From: Schlesneria paludicola DSM 18645
GTDB taxonomy: Bacteria > Planctomycetota > Planctomycetia > Planctomycetales > Planctomycetaceae
DNA: 64,000 bases
Direction of reading: 5' to 3'
NCBI GenBank assembly: GCA_945862235.1
Contig: CAMAYU010000006.1
Span: forward strand, 1 to 64,000
In this document: piece after piece, positions 1-8,520 of the stretch
How positions within the stretch are numbered: the stretch's first letter is position 1
Layout: each line of letters begins with the position of its first letter
Program-made: the position numbers and the translations under genes
The notes under the pieces: generated by a model
Seen by the model: only the letters and a program-made list of their open reading frames with translations
Told to the model about the DNA's origin: nothing
Database searches by the model: none

Positions 1-1301
1 GGCCCACCAGAGTTTGCAGGTGTTCTCAATGTTGGGCCGGCGCTCGAAGCGAGCTTGTCCCACCCTACCTCAACTGCATGCACAACACTGACTGATACGA
101 GTTCCCGCTCCGCCGACGGGACGAGCGGCAGCGGGGCGAGTCCTCGGGCGCAGCGAATCGTCACCGGGCGGTTGGCGATCACGCGCACGACGCTGTCGTC
201 GATGGGCTGGCTGATGTCGCGGTCGTGATGCAGGAAGAGGTCCGCCACTTCGCGCAACCGATGCTGCGCCTCATCGACTCCCGACGCGAGCGGTTCGCCG
301 TCCTTGTTGCCGCTCGTGCAGATCAGCGGCCGTCCGGTCAGTTCGGCGAGTCGATCGTGCAGCGCCGTCGTCGGCAGGAGCAGGCCGATGTCACTCAGCC
401 CCGGATTCACCTCCGGCGCGAGAGAACTCCCACGTCGCTGCCGGCCCAGCACGATCGGGTTATGCGACGCAGTGAGTTGCCGCTCTTCAATCTTGCTGAG
501 ATCGGCCAGCGTGCACGCTTCGTCGAGCGTGCGACACAACACGGCGAGCGGTTTGGCAGGCCGTCGCTTGCGTCGTCGCAGTTCGGCGACGACTCGCGAC
601 GAAGTCGCATCGGCGAGAAGCTGATATCCGCCCACGCCACGCAAGGCGACGATCTCTCCCGATTGCAGAGCCTCCACCGCGCATCGAACCGCATCGTCTC
701 GGGAGGCGACGCGATCCCCTTGCGCATCGGTGGCCCAGACCTGTGGACCGCACTCGGGACAGCAAATGGTTTGCGCATGGAACCGCCGGTCGGAAGGATC
801 TTCGTACTCGCCGCGGCACTGGTCACAGAGACCGAACACGCGCATCGTCATTCGTCCTCGATCAAACGGCATTGCGAGCAGCACGCTGTAGCGCGGGCCG
901 CAACGGGCGCAGCTCGTGAAGGGATGGGCGAATCGTCGGTTGGCGGGATCGCGAACCTCGGCCAAACACTCGTCACAGATGGCCACATCGCGCGGAACCG
1001 GCGCGGCGAGCGAGCCGGTGGCGTCCGAGTCTTCGATGCGAAAACCCGAGCCAGCGAACTTCGGGACAGTCGTGCATGTCAGCCCCGTTGTCACGGCTTC
1101 GAGCGGCAGCGCGTCACGGATCAGGGCCGCGAGCAACTCGTCTTCGGGCAGGTCACCGGACAAGACGAACTCCACTCCGACCGTCGTGTTCCTCACCAAG
1201 CCTGACCAAGCCTGCCGAGCTGCCAGCCGCGCGAGTGCCGGTCGGACGCCACAGCCTTGCACGGCTCCCGACAACAAGACTCGTACGGCACGTTCAGGCA
1301 T
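1..1301 (-). CDS. hypF: HypF carbamoyltransferase, N-terminal part (runs off window)
   Basis: HypF makes the cyanide ligands of the [NiFe] active site from carbamoyl phosphate. About 433 codons are visible, open to the window edge. Domains in order: an acylphosphatase domain with motif GAVQGCGVRP near residue 12; a zinc-finger pair (CDEC..CARC and CDQC..CPEC, roughly residues 105-190); then a YrdC-like domain with RRKRRPAKPLAV around residue 260. The Kae1-like C-terminal domain would lie outside the window. ATG at 1301-1299 lies 7 nt after the hypB stop, so the genes are probably co-transcribed. Oddity: the last ~35 codons, in the linker after the YrdC domain, read through a repeat-like sequence and do not look like HypF, so the gene may carry an in-frame insertion or be broken just outside the window. 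Confidence 0.88.
   Translation of the reverse strand, partial: MPERAVRVLLSGAVQGCGVRPALARLAARQAWSGLVRNTTVGVEFVLSGDLPEDELLAALIRDALPLEAVTTGLTCTTVPKFAGSGFRIEDSDATGSLAAPVPRDVAICDECLAEVRDPANRRFAHPFTSCARCGPRYSVLLAMPFDRGRMTMRVFGLCDQCRGEYEDPSDRRFHAQTICCPECGPQVWATDAQGDRVASRDDAVRCAVEALQSGEIVALRGVGGYQLLADATSSRVVAELRRRKRRPAKPLAVLCRTLDEACTLADLSKIEERQLTASHNPIVLGRQRRGSSLAPEVNPGLSDIGLLLPTTALHDRLAELTGRPLICTSGNKDGEPLASGVDEAQHRLREVADLFLHHDRDISQPIDDSVVRVIANRPVTIRCARGLAPLPLVPSAERELVSVSVVHAVEVGWDKLASSAGPTLRTPANSGG
33..69. repeat. Intergenic-type repeat inside the hypF reading frame
   Basis: The bases here (GGGCCGGCGCTCGAAGCGAG and the following CTTGTCCCACCCTAC) look like a dispersed planctomycete intergenic repeat rather than hydrogenase-maturation coding sequence. 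The hypF frame stays open through it and gives a Ser/Ala/Gly/Pro-rich stretch with no HypF character. No second copy lies in this window, so calling it a repeat rests on general pattern recognition. Confidence 0.4.
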
Positions 1302-1308
1302 GACTTGT

Positions 1309-1989
1309 TCACCGGTCGAGGTTGGCGTCACGGAGAAGCTGCTGGCGCTGAGCGACCAAGAAACCGCACCACGCGGCGATGCCGTCACCGTTCAGTGCGG
1401 AAACCGCCATCACCGGCAGATCGCTGCGCACGAGATGGGCATCTTCCGTAACGGCACTCAATGAAAACGGCACATACGGCAGCAGGTCGATCTTGTTGAT
1501 GACGCAGGCTTGACTCGTGCGAAAGGCTTTCGGGTACTTGCCTGGTTTGTCATCACCCTCGGTCACGCTGAGGACGACGACCCGTAGATGCTCGCCCAGG
1601 TCGTGAGAGGCCGGACAAACCAGGTTGCCGATGTTCTCGATGAACAGGAATTCCAGGCCGTCCTGATCCAGTTGGTCCCAGCCGTTTCGGACGAGCGGCA
1701 GTTCCAAATGACACGCCCCTCCCGTGGTGAGTTGCCGGACGGGAACCAACGGAGCGAGGCGTTGGGCATCGCGATCCGTGGCGATGTCGCCGACAAGGAC
1801 CGCCATTTTCGGTCGGCCACTCCAGTGCCTGGCCATCGCCTGCAAGAGAGATGTCTTTCCCGCACCCGGCGATGAGATCATGTTCACGCACAAGATGCCT
1901 CGCGCCGTGAGCGACCGCCGCCACGCCTCGGCCTCCGCCCGGCGTTGGCTTTGAATGTCTTTCTGAATCGGAATCGTTTCGGCACTCAT
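1309..1989 (-). CDS. hypB: HypB, GTPase for hydrogenase nickel insertion
   Basis: HypB is the SIMIBI-class GTPase that, with HypA, delivers nickel to the large subunit. The 226-residue protein has the P-loop SSPGAGKTS at residues 39-47, the G-domain metal site GACHLE (Cys93, His94) and the guanine-specificity motif NKID near residue 165. It has neither the N-terminal CXXCGC high-affinity nickel site nor a His-rich storage stretch, so only the G-domain site is available. Its ATG overlaps the hypA stop (ATGA) and its stop is 7 nt before hypF, so translation is probably coupled. Confidence 0.95.
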   Translation of the reverse strand: MSAETIPIQKDIQSQRRAEAEAWRRSLTARGILCVNMISSPGAGKTSLLQAMARHWSGRPKMAVLVGDIATDRDAQRLAPLVPVRQLTTGGACHLELPLVRNGWDQLDQDGLEFLFIENIGNLVCPASHDLGEHLRVVVLSVTEGDDKPGKYPKAFRTSQACVINKIDLLPYVPFSLSAVTEDAHLVRSDLPVMAVSALNGDGIAAWCGFLVAQRQQLLRDANLDR

Positions 1990-2357
1990 GGTCTCACTCC
2001 TTCGCAGGCAGTCTGACGCTCCGCTAGCACGCTGACGAGTCGCAGCTCTTCACCGGCAGTTACCTGGACGTTGCCGCCGCCACATCGGGGGCAGACGAAT
2101 CGAAAGCTCTCCACGTGAAAGGCTTCGCTGCAAGTCAGGCATGTCGCCGTGAGCGGTACGACTTCGACCGTCAATCGGACCGCGGTGTCCCATGACTCGG
2201 ACGCCATCTCCGCGAAGGCCGATTCGACGAGTGATGGCTCGACACCCGAGAACTCGCCGATTTGCAGCCGGACCTCGTGGATTCGCCCGAGACCCCGGAC
2301 TCGCCCTTCTTCGAGGACTTGTTCGATGAGCGTCTTCACCAGCGATCGCTCATGCAC
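1986..2357 (-). CDS. hypA: HypA, nickel metallochaperone
   Basis: HypA binds nickel and structural zinc and works with HypB. I place the start at the GTG at 2357-2355, giving (M)HERSLVKTLIEQV, because the nickel-binding His must be residue 2; the frame is open further upstream but that part has no HypA character. The product is 123 aa, close to the family's usual 113-120. The zinc site is CLTC...CPRC in the second half. It overlaps the upstream protease gene by 8 bp and hypB by ATGA. Confidence 0.92.
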   Translation of the reverse strand: MHERSLVKTLIEQVLEEGRVRGLGRIHEVRLQIGEFSGVEPSLVESAFAEMASESWDTAVRLTVEVVPLTATCLTCSEAFHVESFRFVCPRCGGGNVQVTAGEELRLVSVLAERQTACEGVRP

Positions 2358-2796
2358 GTTGGTGGTCCTTCCAAATGGTCTCGGCCACGCGCGCGGCGGC
2401 TGACTGGACTTCGAGAGAGGGTTTCGAGCCGGCTGACCATGAGACTGTTTGGACCGTCCAAATCTGAACCCTCTCCGGAAGACTGCCAAGCCGCTGTCCG
2501 AGTTCCATCACGTCGGCCAGCGACAGGTCGTGCGATCCCGCTGGTCTCTGATAGACCATCTTGTCGGTGGGCCAGCACAAACTGCGGATCGTGCCGGGTG
2601 AGTCACCGCCGACGCAGGCATCACAGATCATCACAGATGACTCGGCGTCGATGACATCGAGCAAGTCGGCGGGATGCTGGAGTCGAGCAAGCCGCGTTGC
2701 GGGGTAGCCTCGCTCTCGAAGTCGGTCCAGCACGAGCCAACCGGCTTGATCGTCTCCGTGGTGACTTCCCAAACCGACGATGAGCGGCCACGTCAT
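2350..2796 (-). CDS. Hydrogenase maturation protease (HyaD/HycI family)
   Basis: This endopeptidase removes the C-terminal tail of the hydrogenase large subunit after nickel insertion. The start is taken as ATG 2796-2794, giving MTWPLIVGLGSHHGDDQAG, because the family begins directly with its GxG(N)xxxxDD motif; the product is 148 aa. The second conserved Asp is probably in VMICDACVGG. The Asn usual in GxGN is Ser here. The start overlaps the hydA stop (ATGA), next to its expected substrate, whose tail after DPCISCSTH is 10 residues. Confidence 0.87.
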   Translation of the reverse strand: MTWPLIVGLGSHHGDDQAGWLVLDRLRERGYPATRLARLQHPADLLDVIDAESSVMICDACVGGDSPGTIRSLCWPTDKMVYQRPAGSHDLSLADVMELGQRLGSLPERVQIWTVQTVSWSAGSKPSLEVQSAAARVAETIWKDHQRA

Positions 2797-4112
2797 GTCG
2801 GCTCCTCCCAACGCACCTTCAGAAAGTGCGTCGAGCAACTGATGCACGGATCGTAGGTCCGCACCAGTCGCTCGCAATCGAGGGCCATGTCGTCGCGCGT
2901 CGCCCCCGCTAGGAGGCGACCCGTCAGATAGTCGGTCACATCCCGCTCGATTTGTTTCTGATTCTGTGATGTCGGTGGAATGATCCGTCCCGAAACGATC
3001 TTTCCGGCGGCGTCGATGCGGTACTCGTGGAAGAGCAGCCCGCGCGGGGCTTCGGTCGCCGCGCAGCCGCTCCCGTCCTTGGGTTGGTAGGGCATGTAAG
3101 CTGGCTCAGACGAAAGCGGCCCCACAGATGCGTAGTCGCGCAGGATGGCCAGGGCCTCCTCATAAGCATGCACAAGTTCGAGGCTGCGGGCGATGATGCT
3201 TTGGAACGGGTTGCGGCAGTGGAGTGGGAAGTTGACTTCATCCGCCAGCCGCTTCGCCGTGGGGGACAATCGGTCACGATTGAGGTTCACTCGGGCGAGC
3301 GGGCCGAGGAAATACGGCGTCCGCTGGTCGCGTCGCACGGCGTGGAGTGCCGTCGAATGCGCAACGTGTTCCTCCACGAAGTGCCGATCATACTCGGTGA
3401 CCGGAATGTGCAGGCCGTGGCTGGAGACGATGTCTCCCTCATTCATCGGGTACTCGTCGGGATGGCTGAGTGAGACGAACTCGTAGGGCTGCTCGAAGTC
3501 GGGGAACGAGAAGGCCGCCACCCAGCGGGTTGTCTCGACGGCCGCCTGCACTCCCCACTCGAAGTGCGGGATCAGCGACGCCATTTCGTCGCGGCTCGGC
3601 AACCGGTGAAACCCGCCGACCCTCACGCTGATCGGGTGGATGGCTCGCCCGCCCAAGACCTCCAGCAGCCGGTTGCCGAACTTCTTGAGTTGCAGGCCGC
3701 GTTTGATTTCGTTCGGAAAACGTTGGGCCAACTCAATGCCGCTGGCCGCGCCGAAGAAGTCCGGTGCGTGGAGCAGATGGATGTGCAGCGCATGGCTCTC
3801 GATCCATTCGCCGCAGTACAGCAGACGCCGCAGCCGACGGATGGTCGGAGAGATCTGCACGCCGAGCGCCGCTTCGAGGGCATGCACGGAACTCATCTGA
3901 TACGCGACGGGACAGATGCCGCAAATGCGCGCGGTGATATCGGGCGTGTCTTCGAGCGGGCGTCCCCGGAGCAGGGCCTCGAACAAACGAGGCGGCTCGT
4001 AAATGTTGAGTTCGACATTTTCGATAACCCCGTCGCGCAGACGGATCGTGACGCCCCCTTCCCCTTCGACGCGGGTCAGAATCGGAACCTCGATGATGTC
4101 GCGAGAACTCAC
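2793..4112 (-). CDS. hydA: Group 3b [NiFe] hydrogenase large (alpha) subunit
   Basis: This subunit carries the NiFe(CN)2CO centre. The 439-residue protein has the N-terminal motif RVEGEGGVTI (residues ~14-23), the first Cys pair RICGICP (~62-68) and the C-terminal pair DPCISCSTH (~421-429), followed by a cleavable 10-residue tail. Both Cys pairs are present, so it should be catalytically competent. There is no signal peptide and the small subunit lacks a Tat leader, so the enzyme is cytosolic. Gene order beta-gamma-delta-alpha matches the bifunctional NAD(P)-linked hydrogenases/sulfhydrogenases first described in Pyrococcus. Its ATG overlaps the hydD stop by 4 bp. It likely couples H2 turnover to NAD(P)H; the direction cannot be read from sequence. 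Confidence 0.96.
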   Translation of the reverse strand: MSSRDIIEVPILTRVEGEGGVTIRLRDGVIENVELNIYEPPRLFEALLRGRPLEDTPDITARICGICPVAYQMSSVHALEAALGVQISPTIRRLRRLLYCGEWIESHALHIHLLHAPDFFGAASGIELAQRFPNEIKRGLQLKKFGNRLLEVLGGRAIHPISVRVGGFHRLPSRDEMASLIPHFEWGVQAAVETTRWVAAFSFPDFEQPYEFVSLSHPDEYPMNEGDIVSSHGLHIPVTEYDRHFVEEHVAHSTALHAVRRDQRTPYFLGPLARVNLNRDRLSPTAKRLADEVNFPLHCRNPFQSIIARSLELVHAYEEALAILRDYASVGPLSSEPAYMPYQPKDGSGCAATEAPRGLLFHEYRIDAAGKIVSGRIIPPTSQNQKQIERDVTDYLTGRLLAGATRDDMALDCERLVRTYDPCISCSTHFLKVRWEEPT

Positions 4113-4912
4113 AATGACTTTCCTTCGCCGTTCGTCTGAAGGACAACCAACTGTTCCGAGGCTCGACGAAACTCGGGGGTTGTCGCGTTGAAGTTTCTCA
4201 GCAGCGGAACAAGTTCATCGGGTGCGCGGCCGAGCTTTTGGAACTGTCTCAAGAGTGATGTCGTGTTCGCGGGATGGCTCGGACCGTAGCAGCCGTAGCA
4301 GCCGCGATCATACGCAGGGCAGAGCGCTCCGCAGCCGGATTGCGTGACCGGACCGAGGCACGGGATGCCGCGCGAGACAACGTGGCAGACCGTCCCGCGA
4401 CGTTTGCAGTCGAGGCAGACGCTGTGACTTGGCACGCGGGGTTGGCGTCCTTCGGCGACAGCCACCAGAACATCCACCAGTTGATGATGGTTGATCGGAC
4501 AGCCGTGCAGTTCAAAATCGACATGAACATGTGCGGCGATCGGAGTCGAGGTGGCGAGCGTGTGGATGAACTCGGGACTCGGGTAGACCGAGCGGACCCA
4601 TTCGTCGATGTGTCCCCAGTTGCGCAGCGCCTGAACGCCGCCGGAGGTCGCACACGCACCGATCGTGATGAGGAACCGGGATTCCGCACGGACGCGGAGG
4701 ATGCGCGCCGCGTCCTCGTCGGTGGTGATCGATCCCTCGACGAGCGCGATGTCATACGGACCGGCCTGCAGGTCGCTGCTGGCTTCCGCGAAGTGGGCGA
4801 TGTCGATCCGCTCGCAGATCTCCAGCAATTCGTCTTCGGCGTCGAGCAGCGACAATTGGCAGCCGTCGCACGACGCGAACTTGAAGACCGCCAGTCGCGG
4901 TTTGCGGGACAT
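4109..4912 (-). CDS. hydD: Group 3b [NiFe] hydrogenase small (delta) subunit
   Basis: The small subunit carries the Fe-S clusters that relay electrons from the NiFe site to the diaphorase subunits. Start taken at ATG 4912-4910 ([20 protein letters not shown]), because the family begins just before the CxxC of the proximal cluster; longer frames upstream overlap hydG. The product is 267 aa. Proximal cluster ligands are visible in [13 protein letters not shown] and HGCPIN. Further Cys-rich motifs ([19 protein letters not shown]) fit two more [4Fe-4S] clusters. The ATG overlaps the hydG stop by one base (TGATG). Confidence 0.95.
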   Translation of the reverse strand: MSRKPRLAVFKFASCDGCQLSLLDAEDELLEICERIDIAHFAEASSDLQAGPYDIALVEGSITTDEDAARILRVRAESRFLITIGACATSGGVQALRNWGHIDEWVRSVYPSPEFIHTLATSTPIAAHVHVDFELHGCPINHHQLVDVLVAVAEGRQPRVPSHSVCLDCKRRGTVCHVVSRGIPCLGPVTQSGCGALCPAYDRGCYGCYGPSHPANTTSLLRQFQKLGRAPDELVPLLRNFNATTPEFRRASEQLVVLQTNGEGKSL

Positions 4913-5787
4913 CACAGTTGCTCCACAAACAGGTACGGTCGGATGTGATCGTATCGCAGCACCGGGCCATCCTTGCAGATGAACTCCGGTCCCAGTTGGC
5001 AATGTCCGCACAGGCCGGTGGCACATTGCATGTTTCGCTCCAACGAAAGCCACGTCCGTTCGACGGCGATGCCAAGTCGCACGCCGCTCGCCGCCGCATA
5101 CTTCATCATGACCTCCGGGCCGCACGCGACGAGTTGCGTCTGTTTGGGGTGGGGCAGTCGCAGCCGGTCGATCAGCGTTGTGACCACGCCGATCTGACCG
5201 GTCCAATCCGCAGTTGCCCGATCGACGGTCTCGTGGACATCGATGTCGTGTTGCCTCCAGAGATCGTACTCGCGTCGGTAGAGCAACGCTTCGGGAGTTC
5301 TCGCTCCGCAGATCAGCCAGACGTGGCCGTAGCGGTTGCGATGATGCACGACGTGGTAGATCAGGGAACGAATCGGTGCCATTCCGAGTCCGCCAGCCAC
5401 GATGATGAGGTTGACTCCGGCGAGTTCCTCAACAGGCCAACCCGCCCCAAACGGACCGCGCAGACCGAGCGTGTCGCCTCGTTTCAATCCGGCCAATGTT
5501 TTGGTGACGTTTCCCGCGACGCGAACCGTATGCGTCCAGCCATCGGAGCGAGTGGGGTCGCCACTCATCGAGATGGCCGACTCACCAACGCCGGGCAAAT
5601 ACAACATGTTGAACTGGCCGGGGATGAAGCTGTACGCGGCTGGATCAGTGTCGCCGTCGAGCGTCAACCGGTAGGTGGCAACTCCAGGGGCCTCGTCGAT
5701 CACGTCCGCAATGCGCACGGTGCGCGTGAGCCACGGGTTGGCATGCAGCGGCTGCAAGGCGGGCGGCGTTGGTGGAGCGGAGGTCAT
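4912..5787 (-). CDS. hydG: Hydrogenase FAD/NAD(P)-binding (gamma) subunit
   Basis: This ferredoxin-NADP reductase-like subunit exchanges electrons with NAD(P)H. Start at ATG 5787-5785 (MTSAPPTPP...) overlaps the hydB stop as ATGA; product 291 aa. An N-terminal FAD-binding barrel contains [20 protein letters not shown] (~residues 57-76). The nucleotide fold has [12 protein letters not shown] (~132-143). The C-terminus has the [2Fe-2S] motif CATGLCGHC with a fourth Cys in FICKDG. This fits the gamma subunit of sulfhydrogenases and group 3b enzymes. Confidence 0.94.
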   Translation of the reverse strand: MTSAPPTPPALQPLHANPWLTRTVRIADVIDEAPGVATYRLTLDGDTDPAAYSFIPGQFNMLYLPGVGESAISMSGDPTRSDGWTHTVRVAGNVTKTLAGLKRGDTLGLRGPFGAGWPVEELAGVNLIIVAGGLGMAPIRSLIYHVVHHRNRYGHVWLICGARTPEALLYRREYDLWRQHDIDVHETVDRATADWTGQIGVVTTLIDRLRLPHPKQTQLVACGPEVMMKYAAASGVRLGIAVERTWLSLERNMQCATGLCGHCQLGPEFICKDGPVLRYDHIRPYLFVEQL

Positions 5788-6896
5788 GGTGTCGGGGTCT
5801 CCCGGATCGCGGCCACTTCTTCCGTGAGGTCGATCCCAACCGGGCACCAGGTGATGCAACGGCCACAGCCGACGCAGCCGGATGTCCCAAACTGGTCGTG
5901 CCACGAGTCGAGCTTGTGCGTCAGCCATTGTCGGTAACGCGACGCCGTGTCATTGCGAACGGGGCTACCGCCGAGGTTGCTGAAATCGGGGTTGAAGCAT
6001 GAGTCCCACACGCGCTCGCGTTCGACGGTCTCCATGTTCAGATCACGCACTTCGGTGACGGACGAACAGAAGCACGTCGGACAGACCATCGTGCAGTTCG
6101 TGCAGGAGAGGCATCGCTCGCCGACTTCCTTCCAACGCGGATGGTCCAGATTACCGAGCAACAGGCCGGGCAGGTCGCTGATGTCCATGTGCCGCGTCAT
6201 CTGATCGACGGCCTGCTGGCGAGCGGTCTCGGCCGCTTGAAGTTGTGCAGGCGTCGCGGGTGCGGCGGAACAGGCGGCGACGACATCGCGCCCCAAGTCC
6301 GAACCAATCTCGCAGAGGAAGCCCTCGTCGATTTCCGTCAGCGCCAGATCGAAGCCACGCTCGCAGCGCGGGCCGGTGTTCATCGACGTGCAGAAACAGG
6401 TGCTGGCCGCCTGCGTGCAGTTCACGGCCACGATGAAGAGTTGCTCGCGCCGCTCGCGATAGATCGGGTCTTGGTAGGGACCGTTGAGAAAGACCTGATC
6501 CTGAATCCGGATCGCCGCCAACTCGCACGCGCGAACACCCAACAGCGCATAGCGGGTCGAATCGGCAGCGCGAGGGATGAAGGCCCAACCCGTCTCAGTT
6601 TTCTCCGCACTCAACAGCGTGGCTTTGGGGGGAAAGAGATACTTCTTCCACGAGTGCGGTCCCACCACGAAACCGAACCAGGCATCATCGTCTCGTCGCT
6701 TGAGGCGATACTGTCCGGGGGCCTGTTCGTCCGTCCAGCCGCGCGGCAACTCCTCGACCGACTGCAGTTCACTGTAGACGATCGCCTCTTGCTCAATGGT
6801 CGGCCCCACCACGCAGTAGCCGCGTCCGCGCAACTCGTTGAGCAATGCTTGCAACTGTGGTTTGGCGAAAAATAGAGTTGGTGAAGAGGCTGTCAT
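5784..6896 (-). CDS. hydB: Hydrogenase iron-sulfur (beta) subunit
   Basis: The beta subunit wires the small subunit to the gamma subunit through [4Fe-4S] clusters. Start at ATG 6896-6894 ([14 protein letters not shown]) gives 370 aa. Two ferredoxin-type motifs lie near the C-terminus: [16 protein letters not shown] (~residues 262-277) and [14 protein letters not shown] (~340-353). An upstream Cys group, [11 protein letters not shown] (~residue 160), is typical of this subunit. It is the first hydrogenase gene of the run. No clear Shine-Dalgarno precedes the ATG, and the frame extends another 29 codons into a dispersed repeat that I regard as noncoding. Confidence 0.93.
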   Translation of the reverse strand: MTASSPTLFFAKPQLQALLNELRGRGYCVVGPTIEQEAIVYSELQSVEELPRGWTDEQAPGQYRLKRRDDDAWFGFVVGPHSWKKYLFPPKATLLSAEKTETGWAFIPRAADSTRYALLGVRACELAAIRIQDQVFLNGPYQDPIYRERREQLFIVAVNCTQAASTCFCTSMNTGPRCERGFDLALTEIDEGFLCEIGSDLGRDVVAACSAAPATPAQLQAAETARQQAVDQMTRHMDISDLPGLLLGNLDHPRWKEVGERCLSCTNCTMVCPTCFCSSVTEVRDLNMETVERERVWDSCFNPDFSNLGGSPVRNDTASRYRQWLTHKLDSWHDQFGTSGCVGCGRCITWCPVGIDLTEEVAAIRETPTP

Positions 6897-6923
6897 GTGG
6901 AGTTGCTTGTCGAAATAATAGAA

Positions 6924-6971
6924 CCTCTCACCCGAACCCTCTCCAAAGCGAAGGGCGAGGGGCGAGGGGAC
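6924..6971. repeat. Dispersed CCCTCACCC / GGGCGAGGGG repeat, copy 1
   Basis: The sequence CCTCTCACCCGAACCCTCTC followed by AAGGGCGAGGGGCGAGGGGAC can fold on itself. The same element recurs at 28263-28332 inside a coding sequence and, partly, at 48248-48296. It lies between the regulator gene and hydB, where it could influence the operon leader. Confidence 0.6.
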
Positions 6972-6976
6972 AAGAG

Positions 6977-7486
6977 TCAGCACTCGGGATCACCGGGCCG
7001 ACCAAAGTTGGACGTGAACTCCAAGGCGGGGACATGCTCCCCAAACAGGTCGAGCAGTTGCAGTCGCGTGGCCAACAGACGCCGTGACAACGCCGACGCC
7101 AACTGCCGCATGATGTGATAGCCGACCTCGTGTTCCGCCTCGCACAGTTGGCGGAGTTGGTCGCCTGGTAAGGCGACGGTCTTCACGGCTTCGAGAGCGA
7201 CAGCGGTCGATGTCATGATCGAGTTGCCCACCAACGCGGACCAGGCCAGCACGTCCCCCGGCCCCGCCGTCAGAATCGGGACGCGTCCCCGTCGCGGAAC
7301 GAGCATGTCCAGCCGGACATGGCCGCTGGCGACGACATGGAAGTCCGGATGCGAGTTTCCTTCGACGAACAGCACCGCTCCCGGCTGGAAGACGCGCATC
7401 TGTGCCAGACTCTCCAGCCGCGCGATGAGGGGACCGGGAATGGCCCGCAGGAATTCGGAATGCAGTACGGGTTCCAACAAGGACAT
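6977..7486 (-). CDS. Cyclic-nucleotide-binding-domain protein (Crp-like, no HTH seen)
   Basis: Start at ATG 7486-7484 (MSLLEPVLHSEFLRA) gives 169 aa. The protein reads as one cNMP-binding beta-barrel: the segments PGAVLFVEGNSHPDFHVVAS, GHVRLDMLVPRRG and LTAGPGDVLAW resemble the Crp/Fnr sensor domain, followed by a helical dimerisation segment (QLASALSRRLLATRLQLLDL). The protein ends there, where Crp/Fnr proteins continue into a DNA-binding helix-turn-helix, which I do not see. It may be a stand-alone sensor or allosteric partner for the hydrogenase genes it precedes, rather than a transcription factor. Linkage to group 3b hydrogenase supports a redox or energy signalling role; this is inference. 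Confidence 0.8.
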   Translation of the reverse strand: MSLLEPVLHSEFLRAIPGPLIARLESLAQMRVFQPGAVLFVEGNSHPDFHVVASGHVRLDMLVPRRGRVPILTAGPGDVLAWSALVGNSIMTSTAVALEAVKTVALPGDQLRQLCEAEHEVGYHIMRQLASALSRRLLATRLQLLDLFGEHVPALEFTSNFGRPGDPEC

Positions 7487-7661
7487 GATTCCTACCCGGC
7501 GGCTGACCGTCGATCTCGTGGACTCAGGGCGATCAGAGAATGAGTTTGGCCATGACAGTTGAACAGGAATTGACTTGGGAGTCACGGCTACGCAAAGCCG
7601 TGAACGTGGCTTTCTGAAAGCAGGTCGCTTCGTTTCAAATGGAATCCGACGGTGCGCCTCG

Positions 7662-7856
7662 TCAATCGATCTGCGGTGGTCCATTGAACAGAGCTTCGCG
7701 AACGTGAGGGATGATCTCGCCGCTTGCCAAGCAGACGCCGACGAAGCCAGCTCCCATCATCCACAGCGACGAAGCTTCCGAGTTCTCCACGATCACGGAA
7801 GCGTGGACCAGAGTCTCAGCGCCGAACGCCAACGCGTTCAGGACGTGCTTTGTTAT
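7662..7856 (-). CDS. Small hypothetical protein, possible AUA start
   Basis: An open frame of 64 codons begins ITKHVLNALAFGAETLVHAS and contains a hydrophobic stretch near SSLWMMGAGFVGVCLASG that could cross a membrane once. A perfect AAGGAG lies 7 nt before an ATA codon at 7856-7854, where a start codon is expected. No ATG, GTG or TTG sits in that place; the nearest in-frame alternative is a GTG at 7904. Either initiation occurs at AUA, the start has mutated, or the GTG is used. The protein is not recognised. Same strand as its neighbours. Confidence 0.4.
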   Translation of the reverse strand: MTKHVLNALAFGAETLVHASVIVENSEASSLWMMGAGFVGVCLASGEIIPHVREALFNGPPQID

Positions 7857-7974
7857 GTTTGAACTCCTTCGTGAAACGCCGCTTCGTTGGAAAAACGCTG
7901 TCACGCGACTCGCATCGAATCACACAACACGTTCGCGCGGCGTCGCCTTGTGACATCCCTTTGCACTCGCAGCA

Positions 7975-8454
7975 TTACATGAACGCTGGCGGCGGAATGG
8001 GCATGACGATCGGTTGCTTGAGCGGCGGCTCGTTGGGATCCCGGTCGCGGATCGTGACGACGGGGCAGCGGGCGTGTTGCAACACGTATTCGGCGACACT
8101 GCCAAACAGGAGATGCCGCAGACCGGTTCGGCCGTGCGTACCCATCACGATCAAATCGCAGCCGCGATCCTGAGCCATCCAGCAGATGACCTCGCCGGAC
8201 ATTCCCGCGTGTTGCAGCCGGTGGATCTTGGCCGCGTGGGGAGAGTTCGCCAGCACGGCATCGAGTTGCTGCTGCAACCGGGGATCGCGCGGATGCTCCT
8301 GTCCGGCGAGCGTCCAAGTGGCGGGGGTGTCGAAGGCGTGCATGAGCGTCAACTCGGCACCGACTTCGATGGCGAGTTGCTCCGCGTACTTCACGGCCTT
8401 CGCCGCAGTCTCCGAAAAATCGGTCGGACACAAGATGTGTTGAATTGCTGGCAT
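7975..8454 (-). CDS. Universal stress protein (UspA family)
   Basis: A 159-residue Usp-fold protein starting MPAIQHILCPTDFSETA. The C-terminal ATP-binding signature GTHGRTGLRHLLFGSVAE (G2xG9xGS type) is complete, followed by the last strand CPVVTIRDR, so it is probably an ATP-binding type. The start at ATG 8454-8452 is supported by a strong AAGGAGGGTGATC just upstream. Usp proteins are cytoplasmic and respond to starvation, redox or oxygen stress. Its position just downstream in the same direction as the following coiled-coil gene, and near the hydrogenase operon, suggests a stress-related set. Confidence 0.92.
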   Translation of the reverse strand: MPAIQHILCPTDFSETAAKAVKYAEQLAIEVGAELTLMHAFDTPATWTLAGQEHPRDPRLQQQLDAVLANSPHAAKIHRLQHAGMSGEVICWMAQDRGCDLIVMGTHGRTGLRHLLFGSVAEYVLQHARCPVVTIRDRDPNEPPLKQPIVMPIPPPAFM

Positions 8455-8520
8455 GACGATCACCCTCCTTTGCTGCGGTTGAACCCACGGTGCCGCTCCC
8501 GTGCGGCGTGCCGTGGTCAA

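Noticed and set aside
225-1205. Plus-strand open frame of 326 codons
   Set aside because: It is antisense to hypF, whose translation has clear acylphosphatase, zinc-finger and YrdC motifs; the plus-strand product is Arg-rich with no recognisable motif.
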